NCBI GenBank assembly: GCA_015832175.1 | Contig: WJXW01000001.1 | Coordinates: 1-64,000, forward strand | Reading direction: 5' to 3' | Source: Paraphaeosphaeria minitans | Lineage: Eukaryota > Ascomycota > Dothideomycetes > Pleosporales > Didymosphaeriaceae | Length of the DNA: 64,000 nt | In this document: positions 9,601 through 20,174 of the stretch, in pieces | Layout of the letters: the number at the start of each line of letters is the position of its first letter | Numbering within the stretch: the stretch's first letter is position 1 | Made by a program: the position numbers and the translations under genes | Notes under the pieces: model-generated | Databases searched by the model: none | The model's input: the letters and a program-made list of their open reading frames with translations, nothing else | What the model was told of the DNA's origin: nothing

Positions 9601-11085
9601 GTCACGTTCCACCAAGCCCTGCTGTTCCCGTTGCGCGGGCGGAAGTAGGTGTTCGACACTGATCACCCGAACGCAGTACACCATCCCAGCCACTAGATAC
9701 GAATAGTTCTTCGCGGTGCGCAGTCGACGTGTCTCTGAATCGAACCCAAGCACAGCAGCAAAGTGAACGAGCCCGCTCTCAAACGGACTGCGGATGTAGG
9801 TCGTCATGATGAACGTACTAAGCATCCGGCGCACTAGGACGATGTGGCCGGCTTCGTCGTTGCTGTCCAGGGCCTCCCAGAGCATGGTGGCCAGCAGCTT
9901 TTGGTCCTCTTTCCATGGGAACATCTCCCGCGCGTCCTTCATGGGATCAACTTTGACTCGGCGACCTGTGTGGGCCTCGGGCGGGCTCTCATCACTGCAG
10001 TCGCTGCTGCTGCCGTCGCCGTCGCTGCTGTCGTCGGTGCTGCTGCCCTCGCTACTCTCCGTGTCCTCGCTCTCCTTGTCCGCTTCTTCGGCGGCGACGA
10101 TACGTAGGACATAGCACACGAACATCACAATGTACCCAGCATAGCGCGCCTGGCTCTCTGGGTTCTGCAGTCGGGCTATCGGCTGCTGGTGGATCTCGTT
10201 GGCCTGCGCACTCTTCACCCATCGTCGGGTCTCACGTGGTAGCGAGGACAGCCCTCGGACGCTCTGCTCCACCAGCTGCTCCACAGCCCGCGCGGCCTTC
10301 TGCAGCTTGGGCTCGTCCCGGCGCGGCAGCCGGATCGCGTGGGCAAGGTGCACGCAGTTGCGGTTCGCAAAGTGCTCTGGCCACTCTGTAAACTTCCACC
10401 AGCCTGTCTTGTCTGTCTTTGCGACTTCTGCATCCATCACCTGCTCTTGCCGCTTCCTCTCCTCCTGCGTTCGCGCGTACTCTGCCAGAATGTCTTCCAC
10501 CTCTTCTTTATGCGCCCTAGCGTCTGCTCCGCTGTCCGCTACATCGGGGACGCAAACTACAAAGTACCGCTGCCGTCCTGAAGCGGGGAAGAAAGACTGC
10601 ATCTTTACCTTCTGGTAGAGCGCATCTGATCCCGTCTTGAACGCTAACCCATGACTGTTGCAGTGTAGTCGTATCTGGCCCTTGTTTCGCGTAAGATAGC
10701 TGCATGCTGGCTGCTTGCATTGGAAGCCGTCCAACGGCGCTCCTAGGACCTGGATTGGCGGTCCGCCAGCGTCTGGTAGCGTAACGCTGCCCAGCCCTTG
10801 TCTTCTCAAAAGAGCGCAGCTTTCAATGAATTTCCTCCGTTCGTTAACTGGTACACTATGCTTTTGACGGAGATGTACATCGAGATTTTCTATGCCGGCT
10901 TTGTGCTCGCTGCAGCAAAGCACGCCGTACTCCTTAACAAAATGAATATACTTTTGTATATTAGCTTGCGCTAAGTTTTCTCCTGCTAGTTGCTGTTGCT
11001 GCTGAGAGTTCTGTTGATGTGGTGATGTTAGTACTCTGTTAGCTGGGCTTGACGCGGAAGCTCGAGCGTCCCAGCAGAACTCCAT
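6664..11085 (-). CDS. Telomere-linked RecQ-type helicase, copy 2, 1473 aa
   Basis: Encodes a protein identical to copy 1 over all 1,473 residues, so all motifs are present: the OrsD-like zinc finger, the recombinase-like R673/R792-H793/Y846 region, Walker A with K969, DECH 1054-1057, QESGRAGR and the C-terminal RecQ-type zinc domain. One synonymous change is visible: the V codon of the YVQPFEE stretch is GTA here and GTG in copies 1 and 3 (plus-strand C to T at 8875, in a CpA context). The gene is flanked by its own AT-rich 3' region and its own copy of the 5' flank, so it could be expressed independently. Confidence 0.92.
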   Translation of the reverse strand: MEFCWDARASASSPANRVLTSPHQQNSQQQQQLAGENLAQANIQKYIHFVKEYGVLCCSEHKAGIENLDVHLRQKHSVPVNERRKFIESCALLRRQGLGSVTLPDAGGPPIQVLGAPLDGFQCKQPACSYLTRNKGQIRLHCNSHGLAFKTGSDALYQKVKMQSFFPASGRQRYFVVCVPDVADSGADARAHKEEVEDILAEYARTQEERKRQEQVMDAEVAKTDKTGWWKFTEWPEHFANRNCVHLAHAIRLPRRDEPKLQKAARAVEQLVEQSVRGLSSLPRETRRWVKSAQANEIHQQPIARLQNPESQARYAGYIVMFVCYVLRIVAAEEADKESEDTESSEGSSTDDSSDGDGSSSDCSDESPPEAHTGRRVKVDPMKDAREMFPWKEDQKLLATMLWEALDSNDEAGHIVLVRRMLSTFIMTTYIRSPFESGLVHFAAVLGFDSETRRLRTAKNYSYLVAGMVYCVRVISVEHLLPPAQREQQGLVERDHYLDLRKRFLADGSFSPTSQLLSLLAYGKFIGMNTGNAGNAFWSEDKKIFYLNGRPIVIHHFQLMAQELLTELEDLLWGELLWVRSPGQRFPIRLDLIQDDVACTRRGMSFVTHGNNGLENGLRWMLERMMQDEQGRKLRSGDGTWNVARVKLYLRSVKRFKELELANLHIDEGMPGRGTEITSMRFRNGALQDRNLFVMDGQIMTVVRYYKSQSQFDKPKVIPRFLPSRLSQVLVVYLAYVQPFEEYLTVEVLGGSFTDYLWANEQGPWHTDHLTRVLKRETGKHLGVALNTLDYRHTAVGIGREVVGDVFGRGYQDEVGEIEEPEVDEDGESPLELQSARTTKIGLANYSVPIDIVKHLSMRSIETFRPLSRRWHEFLGVDGHEVRPSAARKRRWEEEGDGQDKGRDDLAVVVPQKKTKPGGVTASAMSRAMQQALGQATASFKSDEQEQAMFAMVNGQTPLVVVLPTGGGKSLLFMVPACLDHAGVTVVVVPFRALIEDLATRIRARGIDCVEWVNHETNPASVMLVGADVAGGAGFLKYASSLKDKKQLQRVVIDECHLIITSSHWRPKLAKLRNLRVLACPIVLLTATLPPVLEGVLGRSMLIQAATYIRASTVRPNIRYYVSWCGRGKAMEAALAMCRRRQEQLRGGQKGVIYCHSRTACEMLAGALGCKHYHAGELDRTEILASWLDEGGLIVATSALGTGVNFPSIVFVLHVGMPWSMIDYCQESGRAGRSGEVADSVIIVEPGEVERRIREGGASVDVCAMGMFIESEGCRRGKMSEYMDGQRVVCSDMDSAGCDRCGEGRIEWQQAQSLAASEWQEVEASMDELRAGCAICWVLGRAGWQEHRTMLCTAQPMMMGRDMDEFRRGVRDAGNCHSCRRCWVSQKWCATGQDVANSCQWPNIVIPVARAATGIADGLEIIRQCGFQGECEVSCQAYQVWLGQRHCERIWGEFLSNAMVVAIRVIIKLKEKN

Positions 11086-11281
11086 CGCGAATTAGTAGTA
11101 AAAAGTAATGGCTAAACCCTGCGCCACCACCATCCTATTTTGTGAATAAGAGATGGTAGATTAGTATAAGAGGTTACGTTGAGATGAATTAGAATGAGAA
11201 AGAAATAGAAATAGCTGGGGAATAGGATTGTTTCTGCCCCTAGTCTAACGCGTTTCTGGTATCAAATCCTACCTAATTCGT

Positions 11282-11315
11282 TAACTCTAACCCTAACGCT
11301 AAGCCAATCTTAGCG
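11282..11315. repeat. Unit-end signature 2: degenerate telomere tract plus 7-bp inverted repeat
   Basis: Identical to the block at 6295-6328, with the inverted repeat at 11297-11315. It lies between the 5' flank of helicase copy 2 and the junction with unit 3. Confidence 0.85.
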
Positions 11316-11650
11316 CGTCTGTGACCACCGACGCCTCTTCCTCTTGGATAGGTAAAGTTTATAAAAAAGTAGAAATATAGTTTAATTATAATTTTATTAA
11401 ATTCTAATAAGTTATAAGATAGTATCAATACTAGTACTTAGGTTTTTAGAAATTTACTTATTTTATACAATTCCTAAACTCTTCTAGAAGACTCTAGTTT
11501 CTATTTTTTCTATAATTTCTAAAACTTACATCCTATTATACTAATATATAGTAAAGTAAAATAAAATCTATAATAGATAGGCTAACTCTACTATAATATG
11601 TACAAAGTGAGATTTTTTAAAAAATAGAAGTAAAGTACTATATTCTAGGC

Positions 11651-14600
11651 CTAATTCTTCTCTTTAAGTTTTATAATAACTCTTATAGCTACTACCATTG
11701 CATTACTAAGAAATTCGCCCCAGATACGTTCACAATGGCGCTGTCCAAGCCATACCTGGTACGCCTGGCACGAAACCTCGCACTCGCCCTGGAACCCGCA
11801 CTGCCGAATGATCTCAAGCCCATCCGCAATCCCCGTTGCTGCCCTGGCCACAGGAATCACAATGTTCGGCCACTGGCACGAGTTCGCGACGTCCTGCCCT
11901 GTCGCGCACCACTTCTGGCTCACCCAGCACCTTCGACAGCTGTGGCAGTTCCCAGCGTCGCGCACCCCTCGCCGGAACTCGTCCATGTCCCTCCCCATCA
12001 TCATGGGCTGCGCCGTGCACAGCATCGTTCTGTGCTCTTGCCAGCCTGCCCGCCCCAGCACCCAGCATATCGCACACCCGGCCCGCAGCTCGTCCATGCT
12101 TGCCTCCACCTCTTGCCACTCACTCGCCGCGAGCGACTGGGCCTGCTGCCACTCGATCCGGCCCTCACCGCATCGATCGCACCCAGCCGAGTCCATGTCA
12201 CTGCACACTACCCGCTGCCCATCCATGTACTCGCTCATCTTCCCGCGCCGGCAGCCTTCGCTCTCGATGAACATGCCCATCGCGCACACGTCCACCGACG
12301 CTCCACCCTCCCGGATTCGCCTCTCCACCTCACCTGGCTCGACGATGATGACCGAGTCCGCCACCTCGCCGCTACGCCCCGCACGCCCACTCTCCTGGCA
12401 GTAGTCGATCATGCTCCATGGCATGCCTACGTGCAAGACGAACACGATGCTGGGAAAGTTAACCCCAGTACCGAGCGCTGATGTTGCCACGATGAGCCCG
12501 CCTTCGTCCAGCCAGCTGGCGAGGATCTCGGTTCGATCCAACTCGCCAGCGTGGTAGTGCTTGCAGCCCAGCGCCCCTGCCAGCATTTCGCATGCAGTCC
12601 TGCTGTGGCAGTAGATGACGCCTTTCTGGCCACCCCGCAGCTGTTCCTGCCGCCGTCGACACATGGCCAGTGCTGCCTCCATGGCCTTACCTCGCCCACA
12701 CCACGACACGTAATACCGGATGTTGGGCCGCACCGTGCTGGCCCGGATGTAGGTGGCAGCTTGAATCAACATGCTTCTACCCAACACCCCCTCCAGCACG
12801 GGCGGTAGCGTCGCCGTCAGCAGTACGATCGGGCATGCAAGCACGCGCAGATTCCGCAGCTTCGCCAGCTTCGGCCGCCAATGGCTGGAGGTGATGATGA
12901 GATGGCACTCGTCAATCACCACCCGCTGCAGCTGCTTCTTATCCTTCAGCGAGCTGGCATACTTCAGGAACCCCGCGCCGCCGGCGACATCAGCACCAAC
13001 CAGCATGACGGAGGCCGGGTTCGTCTCGTGGTTAACCCATTCCACGCAGTCGATACCGCGCGCGCGGATACGCGTTGCCAGGTCCTCGATCAGCGCGCGG
13101 AACGGCACCACAACCACGGTCACGCCAGCATGGTCGAGGCAGGCCGGCACCATGAACAGCAGACTCTTGCCTCCACCTGTGGGGAGCACGACCACCAGCG
13201 GTGTCTGACCGTTCACCATAGCGAACATGGCCTGTTCCTGCTCGTCCGACTTGAACGATGCAGTAGCCTGGCCAAGTGCCTGCTGCATCGCTCTAGACAT
13301 CGCACTCGCAGTGACACCCCCTGGTTTGGTTTTCTTCTGCGGCACGACCACGGCGAGATCATCTCTCCCTTTGTCTTGACCGTCTCCTTCTTCTTCCCAT
13401 CGCCGCTTCCTGGCTGCACTGGGTCGTACCTCGTGCCCATCCACACCTAGAAACTCGTGCCAGCGCCGACTGAGCGGCCGGAAGGTCTCGATCGAACGCA
13501 TGCTGAGATGCTTCACAATATCGATGGGCACGCTGTAGTTGGCCAGGCCGATCTTGGTCGTCCGCGCGCTCTGCAGCTCCAACGGGCTCTCACCGTCCTC
13601 GTCGACCTCGGGCTCTTCAATCTCACCCACCTCGTCTTGGTAACCCCGCCCAAACACATCCCCAACCACCTCCCGCCCAATCCCCACCGCCGTGTGTCGG
13701 TAGTCGAGCGTGTTCAGCGCCACCCCCAGGTGCTTGCCCGTCTCGCGCTTCAGCACCCGCGTCAGGTGATCCGTGTGCCACGGACCCTGCTCGTTGGCCC
13801 ACAGGTAGTCGGTGAAGCTGCCGCCCAGCACCTCCACGGTCAGGTACTCTTCGAACGGCTGCACGTACGCCAGGTACACAACGAGCACCTGCGAGAGCCG
13901 CGAGGGCAGGAACCTTGGGATGACCTTGGGCTTGTCGAACTGCGACTGCGACTTGTAGTAACGGACCACCGTCATGATCTGTCCGTCCATCACGAAGAGG
14001 TTGCGGTCCTGCAGTGCTCCGTTGCGGAACCGCATCGACGTGATCTCGGTGCCCCGACCTGGCATTCCCTCGTCAATGTGGAGATTGGCAAGCTCCAGCT
14101 CCTTGAAGCGCTTGACACTGCGCAGGTACAGCTTCACGCGTGCAACGTTCCAAGTCCCATCTCCGGAGCGGAGCTTCCGACCCTGCTCGTCCTGCATCAT
14201 CCGTTCGAGCATCCATCGCAAGCCATTCTCCAGGCCGTTGTTCCCGTGCGTGACAAAGGACATGCCGCGTCGTGTGCACGCGACATCGTCCTGAATCAGG
14301 TCGAGCCGGATCGGGAAACGCTGACCGGGACTGCGGACCCAGAGCAGCTCACCCCAGAGCAGGTCCTCCAGCTCGGTCAACAGTTCTTGGGCCATCAGCT
14401 GGAAATGGTGTATAACGATGGGTCTACCGTTGAGGTAGAAGATCTTCTTATCCTCTGACCAGAAGGCGTTGCCCGCGTTGCCGGTATTCATGCCGATGAA
14501 CTTGCCATAGGCCAGCAGACTAAGCAGCTGGCTCGTCGGGCTGAAGGACCCGTCCGCTAGGAAGCGCTTTCTCAGGTCAAGATAGTGGTCACGTTCCACC

Positions 14601-16072
14601 AAGCCCTGCTGTTCCCGTTGCGCGGGCGGAAGTAGGTGTTCGACACTGATCACCCGAACGCAGTACACCATCCCAGCCACTAGATACGAATAGTTCTTCG
14701 CGGTGCGCAGTCGACGTGTCTCTGAATCGAACCCAAGCACAGCAGCAAAGTGAACGAGCCCGCTCTCAAACGGACTGCGGATGTAGGTCGTCATGATGAA
14801 CGTACTAAGCATCCGGCGCACTAGGACGATGTGGCCGGCTTCGTCGTTGCTGTCCAGGGCCTCCCAGAGCATGGTGGCCAGCAGCTTTTGGTCCTCTTTC
14901 CATGGGAACATCTCCCGCGCGTCCTTCATGGGATCAACTTTGACTCGGCGACCTGTGTGGGCCTCGGGCGGGCTCTCATCACTGCAGTCGCTGCTGCTGC
15001 CGTCGCCGTCGCTGCTGTCGTCGGTGCTGCTGCCCTCGCTACTCTCCGTGTCCTCGCTCTCCTTGTCCGCTTCTTCGGCGGCGACGATACGTAGGACATA
15101 GCACACGAACATCACAATGTACCCAGCATAGCGCGCCTGGCTCTCTGGGTTCTGCAGTCGGGCTATCGGCTGCTGGTGGATCTCGTTGGCCTGCGCACTC
15201 TTCACCCATCGTCGGGTCTCACGTGGTAGCGAGGACAGCCCTCGGACGCTCTGCTCCACCAGCTGCTCCACAGCCCGCGCGGCCTTCTGCAGCTTGGGCT
15301 CGTCCCGGCGCGGCAGCCGGATCGCGTGGGCAAGGTGCACGCAGTTGCGGTTCGCAAAGTGCTCTGGCCACTCTGTAAACTTCCACCAGCCTGTCTTGTC
15401 TGTCTTTGCGACTTCTGCATCCATCACCTGCTCTTGCCGCTTCCTCTCCTCCTGCGTTCGCGCGTACTCTGCCAGAATGTCTTCCACCTCTTCTTTATGC
15501 GCCCTAGCGTCTGCTCCGCTGTCCGCTACATCGGGGACGCAAACTACAAAGTACCGCTGCCGTCCTGAAGCGGGGAAGAAAGACTGCATCTTTACCTTCT
15601 GGTAGAGCGCATCTGATCCCGTCTTGAACGCTAACCCATGACTGTTGCAGTGTAGTCGTATCTGGCCCTTGTTTCGCGTAAGATAGCTGCATGCTGGCTG
15701 CTTGCATTGGAAGCCGTCCAACGGCGCTCCTAGGACCTGGATTGGCGGTCCGCCAGCGTCTGGTAGCGTAACGCTGCCCAGCCCTTGTCTTCTCAAAAGA
15801 GCGCAGCTTTCAATGAATTTCCTCCGTTCGTTAACTGGTACACTATGCTTTTGACGGAGATGTACATCGAGATTTTCTATGCCGGCTTTGTGCTCGCTGC
15901 AGCAAAGCACGCCGTACTCCTTAACAAAATGAATATACTTTTGTATATTAGCTTGCGCTAAGTTTTCTCCTGCTAGTTGCTGTTGCTGCTGAGAGTTCTG
16001 TTGATGTGGTGATGTTAGTACTCTGTTAGCTGGGCTTGACGCGGAAGCTCGAGCGTCCCAGCAGAACTCCAT
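11651..16072 (-). CDS. Telomere-linked RecQ-type helicase, copy 3, 1473 aa
   Basis: Protein identical to copies 1 and 2. It is the innermost intact copy, and everything beyond 16337 is RIP-degraded. Base composition changes abruptly at the gene: codon use is GC-rich with CpA and TpG common, whereas flanking DNA is AT-rich. No intron is needed. The uninterrupted frame in three copies argues for selection or very recent amplification. Confidence 0.92.
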   Translation of the reverse strand: MEFCWDARASASSPANRVLTSPHQQNSQQQQQLAGENLAQANIQKYIHFVKEYGVLCCSEHKAGIENLDVHLRQKHSVPVNERRKFIESCALLRRQGLGSVTLPDAGGPPIQVLGAPLDGFQCKQPACSYLTRNKGQIRLHCNSHGLAFKTGSDALYQKVKMQSFFPASGRQRYFVVCVPDVADSGADARAHKEEVEDILAEYARTQEERKRQEQVMDAEVAKTDKTGWWKFTEWPEHFANRNCVHLAHAIRLPRRDEPKLQKAARAVEQLVEQSVRGLSSLPRETRRWVKSAQANEIHQQPIARLQNPESQARYAGYIVMFVCYVLRIVAAEEADKESEDTESSEGSSTDDSSDGDGSSSDCSDESPPEAHTGRRVKVDPMKDAREMFPWKEDQKLLATMLWEALDSNDEAGHIVLVRRMLSTFIMTTYIRSPFESGLVHFAAVLGFDSETRRLRTAKNYSYLVAGMVYCVRVISVEHLLPPAQREQQGLVERDHYLDLRKRFLADGSFSPTSQLLSLLAYGKFIGMNTGNAGNAFWSEDKKIFYLNGRPIVIHHFQLMAQELLTELEDLLWGELLWVRSPGQRFPIRLDLIQDDVACTRRGMSFVTHGNNGLENGLRWMLERMMQDEQGRKLRSGDGTWNVARVKLYLRSVKRFKELELANLHIDEGMPGRGTEITSMRFRNGALQDRNLFVMDGQIMTVVRYYKSQSQFDKPKVIPRFLPSRLSQVLVVYLAYVQPFEEYLTVEVLGGSFTDYLWANEQGPWHTDHLTRVLKRETGKHLGVALNTLDYRHTAVGIGREVVGDVFGRGYQDEVGEIEEPEVDEDGESPLELQSARTTKIGLANYSVPIDIVKHLSMRSIETFRPLSRRWHEFLGVDGHEVRPSAARKRRWEEEGDGQDKGRDDLAVVVPQKKTKPGGVTASAMSRAMQQALGQATASFKSDEQEQAMFAMVNGQTPLVVVLPTGGGKSLLFMVPACLDHAGVTVVVVPFRALIEDLATRIRARGIDCVEWVNHETNPASVMLVGADVAGGAGFLKYASSLKDKKQLQRVVIDECHLIITSSHWRPKLAKLRNLRVLACPIVLLTATLPPVLEGVLGRSMLIQAATYIRASTVRPNIRYYVSWCGRGKAMEAALAMCRRRQEQLRGGQKGVIYCHSRTACEMLAGALGCKHYHAGELDRTEILASWLDEGGLIVATSALGTGVNFPSIVFVLHVGMPWSMIDYCQESGRAGRSGEVADSVIIVEPGEVERRIREGGASVDVCAMGMFIESEGCRRGKMSEYMDGQRVVCSDMDSAGCDRCGEGRIEWQQAQSLAASEWQEVEASMDELRAGCAICWVLGRAGWQEHRTMLCTAQPMMMGRDMDEFRRGVRDAGNCHSCRRCWVSQKWCATGQDVANSCQWPNIVIPVARAATGIADGLEIIRQCGFQGECEVSCQAYQVWLGQRHCERIWGEFLSNAMVVAIRVIIKLKEKN

Positions 16073-16268
16073 CGCGAATTAGTAGTAAAAAGTAATGGCT
16101 AAACCCTGCGCCACCACCATCCTATTTTGTGAATAAGAGATGGTAGATTAGTATAAGAGGTTACGTTGAGATGAATTAGAATGAGAAAGAAATAGAAATA
16201 GCTGGGGAATAGGATTGTTTCTGCCCCTAGTCTAACGCGTTTCTGGTATCAAATCCTACCTAATTCGT

Positions 16269-16302
16269 TAACTCTAACCCTAACGCTAAGCCAATCTTAG
16301 CG
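16269..16302. repeat. Unit-end signature 3: degenerate telomere tract plus 7-bp inverted repeat
   Basis: Same block as in units 1 and 2, with the inverted repeat at 16284-16302. It marks the inner edge of the live array. Confidence 0.85.
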
Positions 16303-16559
16303 CGTCTGTGACCACCGACGCCTCTTCCTCTTGGGTAGGAAGATATTATGTATGCCTATAGTATAACTATTCTTAAGTTAAACGCTAAGCACTTCTGTTC
16401 TATAGCTAGGTTAGCTACTAATAAAGTAAATTAGGCAAAGAAGATGCTTTAGAAATTTTTGTACTAGATTACAGTATTACTACACTTAGGTGAAGTTACG
16501 TAGGTTTATAAGGGGGGTAGTTAAAAAACTTTCTTAACCTACCCCCTTTATTAGGTTTT

Positions 16560-18600
16560 TAACAACGAAGTCGGCTCTGTGTATAAGGTTACTATTATTA
16601 GGGCTAAATATAGAGAAGCCTAGTGTAACATTTTTTAGTTCCTCTACTAGAAGTTCTTATAGAATATTTAGAAGGTCTAAACAAGTAGATATAAAGGTTA
16701 GCTAGCATAGGATCTTTAAGGTCTCCTTATACTTGTTCCTGGCTATTATTATAAATAAGGCTAGGGTTATTCTTATGTTGCGCATAGTAACTGTATCCCT
16801 ATTCTAGTGCACAAAGGTATCTAGGTTCTTACTGTATTAGAACTTACTAATAAACTGTGCTGTGTTTATAAGCTAGCTTATACTTATAGGATACTCTATA
16901 GTAAGGTAGTTATATACCCACGCCTTAAACATGTCTGTGAGATTATAGTTCTCTACCTCTATAGACATGTTGCTATCTTGCTTAGCGATAAGAAGAGAAG
17001 CCTTATTAAGCGAAATAGTAGTCTGTATACTATTTATAGTAGCCTAGGGCTGGACGTTATTTGAATAGATAAGGTTATCCTGTAGTTTCTAAAGGCCTGC
17101 AAAACAGCAAAACTTCTTTATAGCTAATATGTCTATTGCGAAGTTGTACGCCTCTTAAAAACCTTTTCTATTATGGGAGAGTGTTAGGAACGCTATAGGT
17201 GTTAGTAGGGTAAGTTTAAAATGCTTAGTTTAACTAGTTTATTTAATAAGGAATAGCTAAAAGCAATAGTAGTGCTTTTTAAATAATATAAATTAAGTTC
17301 TAGTGTAGTGCTCTTAGACTTCTAGGATGTTATTTATTAAATCTAAGTACTCTATAATATCCTACTAGGTCTACTCCTAGTAAGGCTGTAAATAAAGTGT
17401 TAGTGGCTTCTCTATATTGTTAACTAATACGTGGTAGAAGAAGATAAATATCTTCTAGAGCAGTCCTGCGTAGTAGAGGCAAGAGTTCTAGTATAGCTCT
17501 AGCGGAGTAAAGGGAATATTAGTCTTATATTTCTGTATTACTCTTATGTGGGCGTAGCAGGAGGCTTTACTAGTAATATTTTACTAAGTTCTAGCCATGC
17601 TCTTTATAGTTACGTAGAGATAATACAGCTTTAGATTACTTATAGCAGTTAGTATAGCTATATATTATAAAGCCTCTACTTATATAGACATGTTGCTAAA
17701 CACTTGTAGAACACCTATGTAGGTAACTTAAGGATTTGTGGAGATAGAGGGTATACTAGGTATAGCTGCCAACTACTCTTACTTTGCTTTCTTAGCCTAT
17801 TACAACGCTTCCTAGAGCTAATCTGTAAATTTACTACTAGTAGGGGCAGAAATAGGTATAGGGACTACGCTAGGTTTAGTTAGGTTTTTAACGCTATTAG
17901 TAGTGGCTTTGGAGCTATGCGAGTTTGTGGATAGTTTAACTGCGAATTTATAAGTAAGACGAAGGTTTTGGAATAGGGGTAGTATAGAGGGGAAAAACTA
18001 TTAGTAATCTGCGCCCTTTACTTACTTACTGTACTAGAGCTGCCTTTTTTTTTTAGCTATGTTTAGAACGTAGAGTTTGTATTCCTAGTGTAGGTGTTCT
18101 CGCATGTTATGTCTTACGGAAATCCTAGTAGTAATATAGGTATAGTAATAATAGTAATAACTATTAGGGATAACACGTAGGCTAGGGAAGGCTAGTACTA
18201 AGGTGTTAGAGACTATAAATTCTTTATATTTCTCTTATAATAGTGGGTGAAGGTTTCTAAGCTTATTAATATATTTTTAGATAACACGCCTCTCTTTACT
18301 AGTTATCTCTTATCTATATTCCTTATTAAAATGGGAAAACACCTTACTTAGGAGTATTACATATCTATATAGTACGTAGGTGATAAAGTAATAGGTCTTA
18401 TTATAGTAAATGTGTTTAGGAGTCTCTATAGTTAGCAGTAGTACAATTAATATTAATCTACGTCTATGGTTAAAATGAGTTAGCTAAACTTTAGTGCTAA
18501 GGGGAGACAAGAAACACTAGGCAACGTTTATTATTCTAGGTTATATAAACACTATATTACACTATAGCCTCCTATTCTTTAATCTTGCTAGCTAAGGTGC
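16560..18600 (-). pseudogene. RIP-dead minus-strand gene, possible OrsD/C2H2-like N-terminal region
   Basis: The minus-strand frame reads as protein interrupted mainly by TAA and TAG, as expected from RIP of CAA, CAG and TGG. Near 18030-18190 the degraded reading suggests a tyrosine/cysteine-rich segment followed by a His-rich RHNMREHLHQE stretch. This resembles the OrsD-type C2H2-like domain that also opens the TLH protein. The remainder matches nothing I can name. Exact start and end are uncertain. The homologous copy is at about 42160-43620. Confidence 0.4.
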
Positions 18601-18739
18601 TTTAGGATAATAGTAGTCTAATTCCCTCCCTTATATAAGACGTATATAAACAAGTTCACAATTAGAAGCCTATGTGGTGTTTAGTTCTATAGAGAAGAGG
18701 TCCTCTTACTAAGGCATTTCTATGCAGCTTACTTAAGTC

Positions 18740-20174
18740 TGTAGTATAATAGATATATAAATAAGTAAAAAAGGAAGAATTTTTTTACTTCTTACACTCT
18801 ATCTATAGGGACTAAGCGCGCTAAAGTGATAGTAAGGAAGAGTTAGGTGAGGAGGAAGACACTTAAGTAGAGGCCCTAAAAGCGCCTCTAAAATAAAATT
18901 GCATATTAAAAGCGACTAGCTGTTTAGTAGAGGATAGAAATCAAAAGCTAAAGCGTTGGCTAGTAGACATAATAATAGAAGTCGTGCCATGTATATAATA
19001 CATAGAGGAGGCGGAGTTATTAGAAGATAATAGAGAAGAGGCATATTACTATATATTTATAAAAAAACTACTAAGAGTGGGCGCTACTATTAGGGAAGAG
19101 ATAATAAGCTAAGTAGTTACTATAGGTGTGGCTAAGTGTCTGTGTGATTGGAAAATAGTGTTATAGGTATAGAGAATAAAGTACACATAGGGCCTGTAGT
19201 TATTTAGAGAAAAGGTGGAGAGACTACTAGATATAGTTAAATATAAAGAGGGTAATAGTACTATAGCTAATACTATACTAGAGAGTAGTATAGCATTATT
19301 GTAACGCTCTAGTGCTAGTTTTATAAAATATAGTTTTATATAGTTTAAGACTAAAAGGTTCTATTTACTATATAAAAGTGTAAGATAGGGATAGGCGGTT
19401 AGTATTATAAGTAAGATACAGTAGCGCTAGATATAGGCAGCGCTATAGTTAGAGTTTAAATTGTTAGAGGGCCTAGTACAAAAAAGAAAGATGCTATCTA
19501 GTAGAAGAGGGAAAGGATACGCGTTTATTACAAAAAAACTTTTATTTACTTAAGAATTTAGTATAATAAAAAAGGAGGAACTAACTAAGGAAACACATTC
19601 TATAGCGTAAAAAGAATTTAGTTAGTGCTTAGATACAGGGAGACAATAGTGTCTACTTAAAGTAAGGTTTAGTATAGGCGTGTTTGTAATACTACTAAGG
19701 AACTTTGTGTTTAACACCTATATTAAATAAGGCATAATAGTTACGTAGCTCTAGTAATAAATAGATATAGTTGTGTAATACAACAATACCATCTTTAAAA
19801 GCGCGATAGCTGTGGCGGAAACGTATAAGGTATATATGTTGGATCTAGAGCTACTAGAGCCCTTACTCCTAGAGATGCTTTTAGACAAGAATCTGGCGTA
19901 TTGTAATTTAATTATAGGTTTCTAACCAGCAAGTAGTTAGCGGCTCCTAGGGGATGTTAACAATTCATATAATAGCTAGGTAACACTTAAGAGGGTTGTA
20001 TTTACTAATTAGGGGTACTTAAGAAAGGTTTACGTAATCTATAATTCTATGTTGTGCTAATTTTAGTCCTAGTATGGGGTTGAAATTATTTAGTGGCTTA
20101 GTATGACCTGCGGATAGTGCGATTCCTTAGGGCTTCTTAATAAAGTTTTTGCCCTAATAATAATAGTGCTATAA
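18740..20174 (+). pseudogene. RIP-dead plus-strand gene, unidentified
   Basis: Divergently oriented to the gene at 16560-18600. A long plus-strand frame runs from about 18900 to TAA at 20172-20174, ending inside the right inverted repeat. Internal stops are TAA or TAG. Recognisable stretches include RWLVDIIIEVVP and VAETYKVYMLDLELLEPL. I do not recognise the family, and no start could be fixed. The second copy (about 43690-44895) keeps the same frame but is cut before the last 90 or so codons. Confidence 0.4.

Larger units (their letters stand above)
6364..11350. mobile_element. Telomere-linked helicase unit, copy 2 of 3 (4,987 bp)
   Basis: Same length, order and orientation as copy 1, starting immediately after its final GATA with no spacer. 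The only difference I could find from copies 1 and 3 in the regions compared is T instead of C at 8875. Near identity means very recent duplication or ongoing homogenisation. Confidence 0.93.
11351..16337. mobile_element. Telomere-linked helicase unit, copy 3 of 3 (4,987 bp)
   Basis: Third tandem unit. It ends GGGTA where the others end GGATA, then GGAAGATATTA begins unrelated degraded sequence. The buried complete unit is followed by a similar GGAAGACATTA at 63449, so both may have joined related flanking sequence, though the similarity soon fades. Confidence 0.92.
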
